DNA of 64,000 nt from Adiantum capillus-veneris. Its lineage: Eukaryota; Streptophyta; Polypodiopsida; Polypodiales; Pteridaceae. This document shows, one piece after another, positions 34,828-46,856 of this stretch (positions are counted from its first letter, which is position 1; each line of letters opens with the position of its first letter). The position numbers were made by a program, and so were the translations under genes. The stretch covers positions 100,649,355 to 100,713,354 of the forward strand of contig CM043943.1 in assembly GCA_014529385.2 (NCBI GenBank). Direction: 5' to 3'. A model generated the notes under the pieces. That model ran no database searches. It saw only the letters and a list, made by a program, of their open reading frames with translations, and was not told the DNA's origin.

Positions 34828-36674
34828 TTATCCTCTAGATGCAGCCACTACTATAACAGCTCTCACAGTCGTCATCTTTGCCACTGGAGCAAAGGTCTCC
34901 TCATAGTCTATGCCATACGTTTGTGCATAACCCTTTGCGACCAGCCTTGCCTTATGACGCTCAATGTTACCATCAGCCTTATGCTTGGTTTTATACACCC
35001 ATTTACAACGAATAGCTTTTTTGCCACTTGGCAATGGCACCAACTCCCATGTGTCATTTGCTTCCAATGCAGCCATCTCTTCATTCATTGCATCATCCCA
35101 ATGCACGTTTCCAACTACATCCTCAAAAAATGTGGGCTCCACATCCTGTATCACGTTAGCCATGTAGGCTTGGTGATACGCTAGATACCCATCATAAGTC
35201 AATTTCTGAACTGGAATTCTGACTCTATTAGATCTGCGCGGTCCTGGGTCACTCCTTTGCCCTCTAGCATCTTCTTGTACTTTCCTTACACCAGGTGTCC
35301 TGACAGCCGGAATTCCAAATTCCTCATCAAGACTTTGTTCAGAACCATCTGAATCCATGTCTACATGTGAAAAACCTGATGATGCATCAGCCATAAAGAG
35401 AGGTTCATCAACCTTTTCCTTTCCTTTTCGTGATACATTCCCTGTACCTGTTGGTGGAGTAACCTGCGTACGTAGTCTACCATCCATGGTTTCTCAACAG
35501 AGCCACGAGAATAGGACTCTTGTGGTCCACTCAAAACCTGTGACTGTGGCCTCACATTTTGTACAACCACATCATCTTTTACATCAGCCCCAATAGTTCC
35601 ATGTGCATTACTGTACCAGCTGCTCATCTCATCAAAGACTACATCTCTGCTCACTCGTAATTCTCGTGTAGTAGGATTGTAGCACCTGTACCCCTTTTTT
35701 TCAAGGGAATATCCCATAAGAATACATTTCTCTGCTCTAGGATTCAATTTCCTATGCAACTCATCTGGTACATGCACGTAAGCTATGCAGTCAAACACTT
35801 TCAAGTGTGCCAAATCAGGCTTTGTACCTGTAAACTTTTCCTCAGGTGTTACATCATGCACCGCAGCTGTAGGTGTCCTGTTCATAATGTACACAGCTGT
35901 ATTTATGGCTTCAGCCCAGAAATGATGAATCATGTTCTTCTCATTCATCAATGCACGTGCAACCTCTGCAATGTGCCTGTTTTTCCTTTCTACGACCCCA
36001 TTCTGTGTTGGAGTATATCTACATGTAAACTGCCTGCGTATACCATGCATTCGCTGAAAATCTGAAAAATCATTGGAGAAGTACTCTCCCCCTCCATCTG
36101 ACCTCAATGTCTTGATTTGCATATCTGTCTCCTTCTCAATCATGACATTGAAGTCTTGAAAGTGACCAAACACTTCACTTTTGTTACGCATGAATTTGAC
36201 CCATACTTTCCTTGTATGGTCATCAATGAAAGAGACATAATACCTGCAACCATGTATACTTGTAGTATCGGTTGGACCCCAAACATCTGTGTGCACCACC
36301 TCAAGTGGATTTTTACATACATTGTGCTCATGTGAAAATGAGCCCTTTGACTGTTTTCCAAACTGGCATGCTGCACACACTTTATGCAAACCATCCACCT
36401 TGAATTTGGGCAAATCTTTTACAATCTGTTTTGATTGCATGCTGCGCAATCTCTGCTCATTGACATGGCCAATGCGTTTGTGCCAAATGTCAACATCATC
36501 CACAACACCTGTGCCCTGTGCAAATAATGCAGCTTTTACCTCAGGCATGTCTACATTCAGCGTAAACATTCTGCCCACACATTTTTCCTCTGCGATCAGC
36601 TTACAGCCATTCTGGAAATCTTCTACATAACAGCCATTTGGATTGAAGCGAACCTGCAAACCCTGCTTAACCAT
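34828..36674 (-). pseudogene. copia E integrase and start of RT
   Basis: From 36674, VDDVDIWHKRIGHVNEQRL and CAACQFGKQSKGSF form the HHCC zinc module. The catalytic triad is in VVHTDVWGPTD, TLRSDGGGEYF and NGVVERKNRH. The frame to 35361 ends in MDYVRRLLHQQ; a shift near 35.36-35.49 kb leads into the frame 35487-34828, which carries MNEEMAALEANDTWELVPLP and the first RT blocks (RCKWVYKTKHKADGNIERHK, FAPVAKMTTVRAV). It integrates the cDNA. Triad intact; frame broken once. Confidence 0.88.
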
Positions 36675-36809
36675 TTGTCCAATAGAAACAAGATTCTTTG
36701 TAATGTTTGGGACATGAAGTACATCTGCTAAGTACTTTGATTTCCCACTCTTCGTATTTAGAGGTATGTCCCCTACATGAGCAATGGGGTGAGCTGTTTC
36801 ATCTCCTGT

Positions 36810-37861
36810 CTACACATAGCCTGACACATCTGGTTTGCGTATATCTCTAAACCACTCTCCACGAGACGTCATGTGATTAGAGGCACCTGAATCCACATAC
36901 CAAACATCATCTTGGGTGGAATTCTCTACAGTCATTGTATTCATTACATGCTGCATAACAAACATGCGCTCGTTTTTGCTGTCATCTGCATCTCTGCTAG
37001 TAGATGCATAGTTGCCCTGTTCTCTCATTCCACTTGCTTTTCCCTTTGGACAGTCACGTGACATGTGACCTCTTTCACCACAAGTCCAACATTCTCTGCT
37101 ATCTGGAGTATGTTGCTACATGCTTGATCCTGTAGCACGACCTCTTTGACTCCCCCTGCCTTGAGACTGGTTTCCCCTGCCACCTGTATTGTTTTGATTT
37201 GATTGGCCTTCCAAAAATTGGCCCGTGCAACCCCTTGGGCCTCGACCAAGACCTCTACCTCTACCTCTGTTGGAGTTAGAATAGAAGGCCTGTTCAGAAT
37301 TATTTTTGCCATGAGAAGAAGATGTGTCAAGGTTCTTCTCCTCAAGAATAAGCATAGAAATCAAATCTTGGAACACGAGGATGTCGTCTCTTGTATTCAT
37401 GGAAGACCTAAAATGTACATACTCATCTCCTAGACCATCCAAGCATGCACGGACAATGTCATCGTCTTCCACTGAGACTTTAATAGATCCAAGAGCCTCA
37501 ATGGTACTCTTGATCTTCAAGGCATAATCATTGATTAAGAGGTTGTTCCTCTTAACCTGATTTAGCTCCGACTTTAGTTGAAGCTTCCTGGCCTTGGTGT
37601 TCACCTCAAACACTCTGCCTAAGTTTCTTCATGCAATGGTGGGGGTTTCAGCATCCTGTAGATAGTCCATCATGCCATCTGTGATAATCATAGAAAGCCA
37701 ATACATCACTTTGCTCTAGCCTTGTTGCCAGTCCCTCAAAGCTTTCCTTTGTTCTACTGTAGCATTTGCCTCGGGAATCTCTGGTTCCTTTTCATTGTCT
37801 CCTTCTACATAGCTATTTTTCTCAAGCTTCTCAGTAACAATCTGACTGAAACCGTCAAACA
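36810..37861 (-). pseudogene. copia E gag and protease
   Basis: Gag begins at ATG 37861 (MFDGFSQIVTEKLEKNSY). It has two stops where Trp is expected (TAG after DWQQG near 37.72 kb; TGA after ETPTIA near 37.63 kb), continues as FEVNTKARKLQLKSELNQVK and LINDYALKIKSTIEALGSI, and ends in a Gly/Arg-rich tail. A zinc knuckle (CX2CX4HX4C, ending SRDCPKG) lies near 37.07 kb, followed by the protease site WYVDSGASNHMTS near 36.9 kb. Role: capsid, nucleic-acid binding and polyprotein processing. Both Trp stops are G-to-A changes on the coding strand. Confidence 0.85.
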
Positions 37862-38117
37862 TCTTGAAGCACTAAGACAAAATAGCTGCAATCTGCAAAA
37901 ACCTGCAAATCTACTGAACCTGCTATCGTGGTACCTGTAACGCTTTCTACACTCAACGAGTGTCTACAATCAAGCGTACATACAACCACTGTACTTGTAC
38001 AATAAATCTCTGTATACTGCACTTTGGAGACTTGTTCAGAAACTTGTGCGAAAAACCCGTGGATTGCGAACGAAGGGATTGTGATGCTCTTGCTCTCTTA
38101 GCCTCTCTTGCCTGCAC

Positions 38118-38132
38118 CAGGCTCTGATACCA
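38118..38132 (-). promoter_or_regulatory. primer binding site of copia E
   Basis: Minus strand TGGTATCAGAGCCTG directly next to the 5' LTR: the classic plant copia site complementary to initiator tRNA-Met. Confidence 0.9.
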
Positions 38133-38456
38133 TGTAAAGAATGAGGATGCAAGAGAGCTACACAAGACAATCACAAAGCACACAGAGATGGAAAGCTTCT
38201 TCTTCTTCTTCACAGAAAAGAGAGTACAAAATGACTAAGTGCTAAAGCTGAAAAGTAGCACATATGTACATGCGGTCACTAAGTGTGAACTCGCTAGAAG
38301 CGTACTAGGCTGGCACTATAAGTGTAGTCCACAGCTGTAGAATCACTGGCAGAGATCCTCCATGTCGGTCACCTAACGCACCAGTGAGTAAATGCCGTAA
38401 GCGGCCAAGACCCATAGTGGATGCCAGCTCAAGGTGTAGAGCTCGACATCTCAACA
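38133..38456 (-). repeat. 5' LTR of copia element E (324 bp)
   Basis: Pairs with 33277-33598; a 2-bp difference in length comes from GTCCACAGCTG against GTCCAGCTG. Confidence 0.92.
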
Positions 38457-39910
38457 GGAGTGCCATCCAGTGGAGGGTCAAAAAATGAAACAATCATACC
38501 TATTCAAGCGGTGACACGAGCCCAAGCTCAAAGAATGACGAACGAACCCATAATTGAAGAGCCAAAAACTGATGCCCCAAGCTCAAAAATGAAAAATCAG
38601 AGAAGCACTTGGAAAGCTAGAAAGGCGAGGATGAAAGCCAAGAAAGAACGAGAGCAAATGGATCTATCCGAGGAGTTAAAACACACAAAGGATATATTAG
38701 AGTGGTTAGAGGATCTAGCTAGCCTAAGCTCACACACTGCGGCAACCATAACACCCAAGGAAATAGCAGAATCCAAAAGTGCAGGATTAGGAGGATCTGT
38801 ACTGACAGACAAGGTAAATGAGCAGTTGGATGCACTTCTAAAAGCTTATAAAGCTAGACTAAAAAAGAACCAGACCCAAGAGCAAAGATGGATGACTTAT
38901 CCATATGCTGAAATAGAAAAACAGAGGTTGGAAATGTGTAGAAAGATGATTGAAACAACTCAATCTTTGATAGAAAACCCGCTTGGTAAACCTGCAAATT
39001 GGCATGAAGTACCAGTTCCAACTCCTATCCAACCAGCTCTATAGAATCAAGTAGAAACGAAGGAAAGACTCACAAATGACTATGAGTCTAGGGGAGAGCC
39101 TATCATAGTGCCAAATACAACAGATGAGGCAAGTGATGGGTTCCAGCTTAAAACATTGGCAGAAATGGGTAAGGACTGTAACGGTCTAGATGATCTATGG
39201 AAGCAAATCCGTGAGGTCAACAAAGCTAACAGGGTGAGTAGCCACATGAACAACACGATAAAAGAGAAAAATGAGATCTTACCTCCTATTGAAGAATTTG
39301 AGGCAAGATCACAAGTGAACTTTGACATACATTCACAAGGGGGAGACCAGGGATTAATTAGTTTGGGGCACAACCAACCAGACTCGTTGAAAACTCTACC
39401 CTCTTACCTAGGAGAGTATGAAGCCAAGTCTACGGTGAGAGTAATCCCATCTCAAAGACTTTCTTCTAACAAAGTGATGGATTCACAAGGGTTGATTGAG
39501 TTATAGTCCACCCCAGTGGCATGCACAATCACATTAGCCAAACTCCTAAGGTTACGACCAAACATGTGGACCACAGTAGGCAAATGCCTAGAAAAATTTG
39601 GAGTGAAAGACCCCACCTTGAAGCTTCAGGAAGGGATCAGAGAATTGGAGGCCTCGACTAAACACTAGGCCAGTACCATTAAACAAAGCTGGAGAGTATT
39701 GCGAGGGAGAAGATGGAAACACCACGCTACTAGTAGAATTCCAAGGAGTAGTTTCCAAATCCATTCTTGACAGTGAAGCAGGGGTTGCTATAGCCACCAA
39801 GGAAATCTGGAAAAAATGGGGAAACCTAGCTTTGAGAGCTACTAGAATGAAATTGCAATTGGCAGATGGGTTCATGGAGAATCCTCTAGGACTCTTAGAA
39901 AAAGTGATTG
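38457..39910 (+). pseudogene. element C: linker and first protease (5' part)
   Basis: The frame resumes after copia E as VPSSGGSKNETIIPIQAVTR, a charged linker (KARKARMKAKKEREQMDLSE) and a low-complexity region to 39506, with stops at 39042 and 39504. From about 39.75 kb it reads VVSKSILDSEAGVAIATKEI, a retropepsin active site in which DSG has become DSE. The domain is cut by gypsy element D at 39911 and continues at 48447. As written the protease would be inactive. Confidence 0.7.
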
Positions 39911-41130
39911 TGTAACATTTAATGGCCTAATAACTTGTGTGTAGCGGAAATGAGCATGAACATAGTGGGCATTTCATTAGAATAGATTCCTAATGAGAAT
40001 TACAAGAGTGCTTGGGTGGAGAAAGAGCAACAAAAAGCATAACACCTAGTTAGATAACATCAACAATACTTTCAAAAGAGAGAGAAATTAAGCTAATGAC
40101 AACAGTTGAGGACCGGATTTGCATGGAGCCGGTCCCCCCTCCAAAAGGCTTTGTATTATGGTTTCTCCCATCAAGAGAGACATTGATACAATTCTTTGTG
40201 TTCCTTCAAGACTAGCTAGTGCAATGAAGATCAAAGCTTCATGAACTAAGCAAAACACTTAGCATTAAACACAACTTGAATTATCCCCGTTCTCAGACCC
40301 AAGACCTCACACACCTTCGAAGATGGTGAGAGCTAGCAGGGTATGAGAGTAGATTGAGAGGAAGAAGGAGTATCTTACGAGAAAGATGTACATCTCCTCA
40401 CATAATCACTCATATTAGCATAGCTTATCTTAGTATTTAGCTTGGTAGAGGAGATGAGCATGCATTGAAGCTTGGCTCTTGGTTGGATTTGCATCCACAT
40501 GCCAAGAGCGTGCTCATTGGACCCCTTGTGAGACTGCCCAATAGTCTTCTAGGAGACTTAATTCTCATTGGTTTCTTTTATTAAATGTTTTTAAATTAGT
40601 TAAACTAGATTTACTCTAGCTTAATTCTCATTGGTCCACTTCAAGGGTCATCCAATAGAAACTGGGCACACCTTGTGGGCATCTGGCCTAGGGAGCTGAC
40701 ATGTGTCCCTCATTCCCTTTGTCTAAAGGGATCCTGTGTGTGTGTGTGTGGCTTTCTCTCTCATCCCCTAGAAGAAGGGCTCGCCCCCTCCCTTGTAGGG
40801 ATATTTGTTGACTTTGGAGAGCACACAAAGCATCCAATTCCCCCTAAGCTTTAACCCTTTGGACATAACCTTTCAATTTTGGAACCTTAGCATTTTGGAA
40901 GTCTTAATGGGCTGAACCTTAGGGTCTTTTTAGCCCATTGTTGCACATGGCTCTTTTGCAGATGGCCCCCCTTTTGTATCCCTATTTTCCCTCTTTTGGA
41001 TCCCTACTGTGGCCGGTCTGCTAGCTTAACCAATATTCTAGACTTTTCTCCCCTGGCACTTCCCCACATTAAATGATCAGTTTAATATGAGAAAATCATT
41101 TAGGAGAATTAGATATTGATTATTATGACA
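39911..41130 (-). repeat. 3' LTR of gypsy D (1220 bp)
   Basis: In element orientation it follows a purine tract (AGAGAGAGG, about 41134-41142) and starts TGTCATAATAATC. It includes a TG dinucleotide run near 40740. Confidence 0.93.
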
Positions 41131-41489
41131 TTACCTCTCTCTTGAAATCATAGTCGTCCTCGACTATGGTGTAGAGAAGATAAAGCATATTCATGAGTCC
41201 TTTTCTTAGCGGGTAGAGGATCCCTATGTTACCCTACGACATCATTCCACAATGGATGACTAGTCCTTTTGGTGCTTGAGAGCCTTAGGCTGCCACAAGC
41301 ATGTCTGCACATTAGTCCTATCAGTCTTCCATAATAGAGTGACAAGCTCTACTTGGTGTTTGGGAGACGTCGTCTCCGCAAACTTGATCTAAGCATGCAT
41401 ACTACTTCATTTTTGTGCACAATAAAGAAAAAGAAAGTCTTAAAAGACAAAAAATTTGTTCATTTTTAACATTTTGTACATTTGCTTAC

Positions 41490-43368
41490 TCATTGGGAAG
41501 CATTGTAAGCATTGACAAGGTTTAGGTTATCCTTAAATTGTATGCCTTGCATCCATCTAGCATCTTCAAAAGGATAATTCTTAAACTTAATAAGATATTT
41601 TCGTATAGTTTTACCGCCTCTTAGCACCTTGTCTTCATGTCGGAGAATGGACTTGGGCTGCAGCACCTCCTTTTGGTCCTCGATCTCCGGCGGGTCTTCA
41701 ATAGTTGGTTCTTGAGGTAGCTCTCCATTGTAAGGCTTTAATAGGCTCACATGGAAAGCATTGTGTATGAGCCAATGATTGGGCAACTTAAGTTGATAGG
41801 CCATCTCATTGATTGGCCTAAGAATTTGAAAGGGACCATAGTACCTTTCTGCTAGTTTAGCATAGTACTTTTGGTGGCCCATAGGATTCTTGCCCGTCGT
41901 GTGCCTTAATCGAGCCTTAGGAAACTTTAACAAGACCCAATCATTTTCTTTAAAGGCTTGGGCTCTTCTGTGCTTGTCAGCAGCAGCCTTTTGCCTTTGC
42001 TGTGAGATAGAGATAGATAGCATCCTTAATCTTTTGGAAAGATTCTTGGAGGTCTCGGCTATACTCATCTGCAGGGAAGATCTTCCCATGTACCTTAAGT
42101 AGCAAGGGACTTTTTGATCTTCCCTCAATTACCTCAAAAGGTGCTTTTCCCGTGGAAGTATGTACAGTGTTATTGTAAGCATACTCCACTAAGGGTAAGT
42201 ACTTCTCCCATTGGGATCTTTGATCTACTTCCGTTACATAGGCTTTTAGTAGATCGAGAATGGTTAGGTTAGCTATTTCACTTTGGCCATCCGTTTGTGG
42301 ATGATAGGCCAAAGAGAAGTTTAGCCTTGTCCCTAAATTCTCAAAGAGACCCTTCCAGAAATTACTGGTCATTCTAGGATCTCTATCCGACACTATGGAC
42401 ATTCGCAAGCCATGGTACTTGAAAATTTGTGAAATGAAGAGGGTTGCCATTTGATGAGCTTTGATAGTCTTTTTGACAGGTATAAAATGAGCTTGTTTAC
42501 TGAACCTGTCTACTATCGTCCATCTTCCCGTATTCCCATGGATAGAATTAGGCAATCCAAAGATAAAATCCATGGATATGCTCTCCCATGGTGAATTAGG
42601 GATTGGCAAGGGTTGAAGCAATCCAAGTTGCTTCCCTCTATCAAATTTTGTCTTTTGGCATACCACACATTTAGAAACATACTCTTCTATGTTCACTTTC
42701 ATGGTAGGCCAATAGAAATATGTTTCGATTCCCTTTAAGGTAGACTGAATCCCTCTATGCCCCGCATAAGGTGGAGCATGAGATTCATACATTACTTTCT
42801 CACGTAGTGAGTTAGTAACGCATAGTCTATTTCCATAGAGAAGATAACCATCTTGTAAGGTAAATGTTTCTTCTTTCTTACCTAATGCAAGGGCTGAAAT
42901 CACATCTCTAAAATCGGGATCAATAGCGTACTCATCTATCATTGAAGATAGATCATTGTGAGTTGCTATGGAAACCGCATTCACTCTCGGCTGTCTTGAG
43001 AGTGCATCAGCTACTTGATTATGCTTGCCAGCGATGTGAGCAATATGAAAATGAAATTGCGAAAGAAAATTTACCCACCTCATTTGTTTGTCGGAGAGCT
43101 TGGTCTGCGTCATGAAGTACTTAAGACTTTGGTGATCCGTTCGCAGAATGAAAGGAGTCCCCAATAAATAGTGCTTCCATGAGTCTAAGGCATGTAGAAC
43201 TACAAGGAGTTCCTTTTCATATATGCCTAGAGCTTGCTCAACAGGGTCGAGCCTTCGACTCTCATAGCCTATGGCATGCCCTTCTTGGAGTAAAACAGCT
43301 CCAAGGCAATCACCACATGCATCACATTGGACCTCAAATGGTTTTGAGAGATCCGCTAGTGTAAGCAC
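41490..43368 (-). pseudogene. gypsy D RNase H, integrase and chromodomain-like C-terminus
   Basis: RNase H: FEVQCDACGDCLGAVLLQEG, YEKELLVVLHALDSWKHYLL, RTDHQSLKYF. Integrase zinc module: HAPPYAGHRGIQSTLKGI and CVVCQKTKFDRG. Triad: ISMDFIFGLP, IVSDRDPRMTSNFW and DGQSEIANL, all present. A frameshift at about 42.0-42.13 kb joins 42128-41490, which has ENDWVLLKFPKARLRHTTGK, ERYYGPFQILRPINEMAYQL (GPF module), HNAFHVSLLKPY and a chromodomain-like end, VLRGGKTIRKYLIKFKNYPF. Chromodomains of this group are known to guide integration to heterochromatin. Another shift near 43.36 kb separates it from RT. Catalytic residues are intact although the frame is broken. Confidence 0.9.
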
Positions 43369-44171
43369 AGGTTGAGAGATAAGCTTTTCTTTAAGCTTTT
43401 TGAAAGCATTGTTCTCCTTAGAAGACCATGTATACCTAACTCTTTTTTTGTTAGGTCATGTAATGGTCCCGCAATTTGTGAGAACTTTTCTATGAAGCGT
43501 CTATAGTATGCACACATACCTATAAAGCTTCTTAGTTCATGAAGATTCCTTGGTTTAGGCCATCCTTTTATTACCTCTAACTTAGATGGATCCATTTGGA
43601 TGCCATCTTGAGAGATAATATGACCTAAATATTGAATATCTTGCAAGAAAAATTCACTTTTCTTTCGATTAACATAAAGTTTATTATCTCTTAAAACTTG
43701 AAATATTACCTGGAGGTGTTGCTTGTGTTCCTCCAATGAATTAGAGTAGATGATAATATCATCAAAGAACACTCCAGTGAAGGTTCGATGAGGCCTGAAC
43801 AGCTTCTCCATCAAGCGGTTGAATGTGGATGGTGCATTGGTCAAGCCAAAAGGCATGACAATGTATTCGTAAAGACCAAATGTGGTGCGAAATGCGGTCT
43901 TTACAATGTCTTGATTAACTATCCTTATTTGATGATAGCCACTTTTTAGGTCAATCCTACTGAAGTAGGTCGATCCTTGTAGTTTATCAAATAGGTCTTC
44001 TACCTGTGGAACGGGAAACCTATTCTTGATAGTGATCCTATTTAGTGCTCTATAGTCGACACACATACGATATGTGTCGTCTTTCTTTTGCACTAATAGC
44101 ACAGGTGAGCAAAATGGAGATGAGGTTGGCCTAACCATACCCTTCTCAACTAACTCATGCACTTGCCGCAT
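43356..44171 (-). pseudogene. gypsy D reverse transcriptase
   Basis: Blocks in order: MVRPTSSPFCSPVLLVQKKD, MCVDYRALNRITIKNRFPVP, FSRIDLKSGYHQIRI, FGLYEYIVMPFGLTNAPSTF, the catalytic FFDDIIIYSNSLEEH, YLGHIISQDGIQMDPSKLEV and ELRSFIGMCAYYRRFIEKFS. The usual Y-V-D-D is F-F-D-D, which keeps both Asp residues. It is separated from gag-protease by a stop (44265-44267) and from RNase H by a frameshift near 43.36 kb. Confidence 0.92.
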
Positions 44172-44264
44172 AATCTCCTCTTGTTGAGCTTGAGAAACTC
44201 TATGAGGAGGATTGTTAGGCAGTGAACTTCCTGGAAGAAGTTTGATTGCATGGTCATCATTACC

Positions 44265-46049
44265 TCATTTAGGAGGTAGCTCACAAGGGATTTCGTGAAT
44301 AAAAACATCTTGAAACCCCTTGAGAAAATTGGATAACTCTAATTCCTTTTGGTTTCTTTTATTTTCTTTTGCTAAAGCATTAGGTTCATTTTGAGAGTCT
44401 TTAACAAAAATCATGTAGACGGAAATAGAGCTCTTTATTGACTTGTTGAAAGCTGGTGTATGTACAATGGGGATAGTGTTACCCATTTCCTTAGCATCTA
44501 TATACATGTCTTTGCCCCTGAACTTAAAGGAGATTCTCCTTTCAGGAAATTTATCATCGGCAGCCAGGCGGTCAAACCATGGTGCCCCTAGGATTACATC
44601 CTCATGCTTGAGAGGAGAGATAAAGAAGTCCTCTTTGTCCACATAGCCTTGGACACGAAGCCTCAATTTCCCAATTAAGGGAGTGACTGAAGATTCTTGC
44701 CCCTTGAAGGCACTGTCTGCGGGTAGGACATCTCCCATCTTGTAGGATTGTATGCCTATCTTGGTGGCTAACTCCATAGATATAAAATTGTGAGTAGAAC
44801 CAGGGTCAAAGAGAATAAAAGCATCATGTTCTCTTACCTTTCCCCAAGCATGGCATAGAGGAGATCCTTTGTGGTGAGTTTGGCGAGTCTCCTCCTCTTG
44901 GATTTCAACCAAGGAAGCTCTAGGAGGATCTTGGCGGTTGTTCTTTTGGGGACAAGCACGGTACACATGCCCTTGTTCGCCGCACTTGAAACACCAGTTA
45001 TCCTTATGATAACGCTCAAGCTCTTCAAGAGAGAGTTTATTCTTACCTTTGTAAACTCCCTTCTCTTTAGCTTTGCTGGAGTTGCCCTTAGGAGACTTTT
45101 GGACATTGTCCTTCCCCTTAGGCTCATTGGAACCCTTGTTTTTCGGGGGCTTATTATTTCTTTTCACCCCCGTTTGGAAATTGATTCTAGAGGCCACCAT
45201 AGTATGGTGTATTACCACCGATATGGTACGTGGCCTTTGGGAGTTGACATACTCCGCCATTTCTTCGGTTAAGCCCGCACAAAATTGTTGCTTTTGCTCT
45301 CCAAAATCCAACTTTTTGAAGACAATAGCTTTGAGTTGTAGGTCCCAAAACTTGTCTACATATTTGTGGATGGATTCATTGGGAGAAAGCTTTAAGCTTC
45401 GCCATTCAGTGAGGACTTTGTCTTTGGCATCGGTGGCCAAAAACTGCTTCATAATGGAAGCTCTTAAAGCTTTCCATGTTCGTGGAGCTTCACCGTTGGC
45501 TCGTAGGCTAGACCACCATTGTCTAGTGGACTTTTGAAAGTGCATAGCTACATGGCGTAGCTTAGAGGACTCCGTGAAGCCCTCATCTCCAAACCCCGCA
45601 TCGAATTGCTGGATAAAGGCCAAGACTATGTCCGTAGCACCAAAGGTGCCATCATAAGTAAGGAAAGAGATGCTCTTCCCTCCCTCTTTGAATTTCTTCA
45701 GCTTGGACGACCTCTTCCATGCGGCATAGGATTTCCTATGGCCTCTTCTTTTTGATGGTTCAAAGGTTGCACCATCACTTTCTTCAGAAGGTGAAGAATT
45801 TGAAGAAGGTGGAGAAGAGGGTGACCTCTTTCTCGCCTTTTTGTTGTCTTGATCTTTGTCGTCTTCACCATCACTTTCATAAGAGGAAGAGGATGAAGAA
45901 GATGGAGAAGAGGGTGTCCTCCTTCTCGCCTTTTTCTTCTCTTGCTTTTTATCATCCCTCTTTGAATTGTGGTGAGGAGAAGAATACGATGGTCTTCTCC
46001 ACTTTGGTGGTGATGGAGAGCGTTTAGCCCAACGTCTTCGTGGAGCCAT
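44265..46049 (-). CDS. gypsy D gag-protease ORF, 594 residues
   Basis: The start MAPRRRWAKRSPSPPKW is followed by a Ser/Lys/Asp-rich N-terminal third with a duplicated SSPSSSSSS-type acidic stretch, then the gag domain (FVDKFWDL-type block HKYVDKFWDLQLKAIVFKKL; MHFQKSTRQWWSSLRANGEA). A zinc knuckle, CFKCGEQGHVYRACP, lies at about residue 370. The retropepsin site is FILFDPGSTHNFIS at about residue 425: D-P-G-S instead of D-T/S-G, a common variant in gypsy elements. A conserved HEDVILGAPWFDRL follows. Open throughout and ends at TGA where the frame would continue into RT, so the stop is probably a disabling mutation. Confidence 0.9.
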   Translation of the reverse strand: MAPRRRWAKRSPSPPKWRRPSYSSPHHNSKRDDKKQEKKKARRRTPSSPSSSSSSSYESDGEDDKDQDNKKARKRSPSSPPSSNSSPSEESDGATFEPSKRRGHRKSYAAWKRSSKLKKFKEGGKSISFLTYDGTFGATDIVLAFIQQFDAGFGDEGFTESSKLRHVAMHFQKSTRQWWSSLRANGEAPRTWKALRASIMKQFLATDAKDKVLTEWRSLKLSPNESIHKYVDKFWDLQLKAIVFKKLDFGEQKQQFCAGLTEEMAEYVNSQRPRTISVVIHHTMVASRINFQTGVKRNNKPPKNKGSNEPKGKDNVQKSPKGNSSKAKEKGVYKGKNKLSLEELERYHKDNWCFKCGEQGHVYRACPQKNNRQDPPRASLVEIQEEETRQTHHKGSPLCHAWGKVREHDAFILFDPGSTHNFISMELATKIGIQSYKMGDVLPADSAFKGQESSVTPLIGKLRLRVQGYVDKEDFFISPLKHEDVILGAPWFDRLAADDKFPERRISFKFRGKDMYIDAKEMGNTIPIVHTPAFNKSIKSSISVYMIFVKDSQNEPNALAKENKRNQKELELSNFLKGFQDVFIHEIPCELPPK

Positions 46050-46843
46050 CTTTGCCGAGGTGGTGGGAGACTCACTTCTTTCTCGTTCCTTCGGTGGAGG
46101 CTCTTGAGTTCTCCTTTGGGAAGGAGATGCATCATCAAGAAGTAAATTCTTGAGCCCTTCATATGGATTCTCTTCTTCTTCCCGAATCAGAGAGAGACCT
46201 CTTTTGGTAGTCTCACAAGGAGGCTTCCTAGGTGTTCTATCGTCACGGTGATGAGCTTGGAGAATCCCGTGAGCATGGAGCTACCGTTGCACTTCACTTT
46301 GGAGAGATGGATTGCGCATGGCTTATTGAAGTGTAGAAACAAGATAGTTAACAAGCATTGAAGCATCATTAGTAGCTTGCTCATGAGCAAAATCAAAGTT
46401 ATCAACATTAATTTCACTCTCTTTACTATTGTCAGCCATTCTAACAACTTTTAGGTGTAAACTTTTTAGGTGTACTTTGGCACTTCAAACCCTAGTTGCT
46501 ACTCCTCTTTACCCCTTTAGAAAAAGCACTCAAGCTACTGTACCCGCGGCTTGAATACCATTAATTGCAAGGAATAGAAGAGAGGGTCTTTCGACACCAA
46601 AACAGCACCGGCTCCTGTCAAGCTTCTAATAGCTCAATAGTGGTTAAGCTGTAGGCAAGCCCCATAGGACTCCACTATTAAGACAATAGCTCTCGAGGGT
46701 GATGCCCGTTAACTACACGAAGGCAGGCGCACTGCAAGGCTGAAAAATCCCTATTATACTACTCACACAGGCAATTAATAATACCAACCATTTATAGCTA
46801 ACTTGAGGACCTCCCTTCTTGAGCAAGAAAAGAGAAACCTTGT

Positions 46844-46855
46844 GCTCTGATACCA
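46844..46855 (-). promoter_or_regulatory. primer binding site of gypsy D
   Basis: Minus strand TGGTATCAGAGC, one base from the 5' LTR; initiator tRNA-Met type. Confidence 0.9.
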
Positions 46856-46856
46856 A

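Larger units (their letters stand above)
33277..38456 (-). mobile_element. element E: Ty1/copia retrotransposon nested in C
   Basis: LTRs at 33277-33598 and 38133-38456 share TGTAAAGAATGAGG...CATCTCAACA and differ at about ten positions by eye. Flanks are GAAGT (33272-33276) and GGAGT (38457-38461), a TSD with one later change. Taking one copy restores the reading frame of C from gag into the next domain. Genes lie on the minus strand in the copia order gag, protease, integrase, RT, RNase H. Confidence 0.93.
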
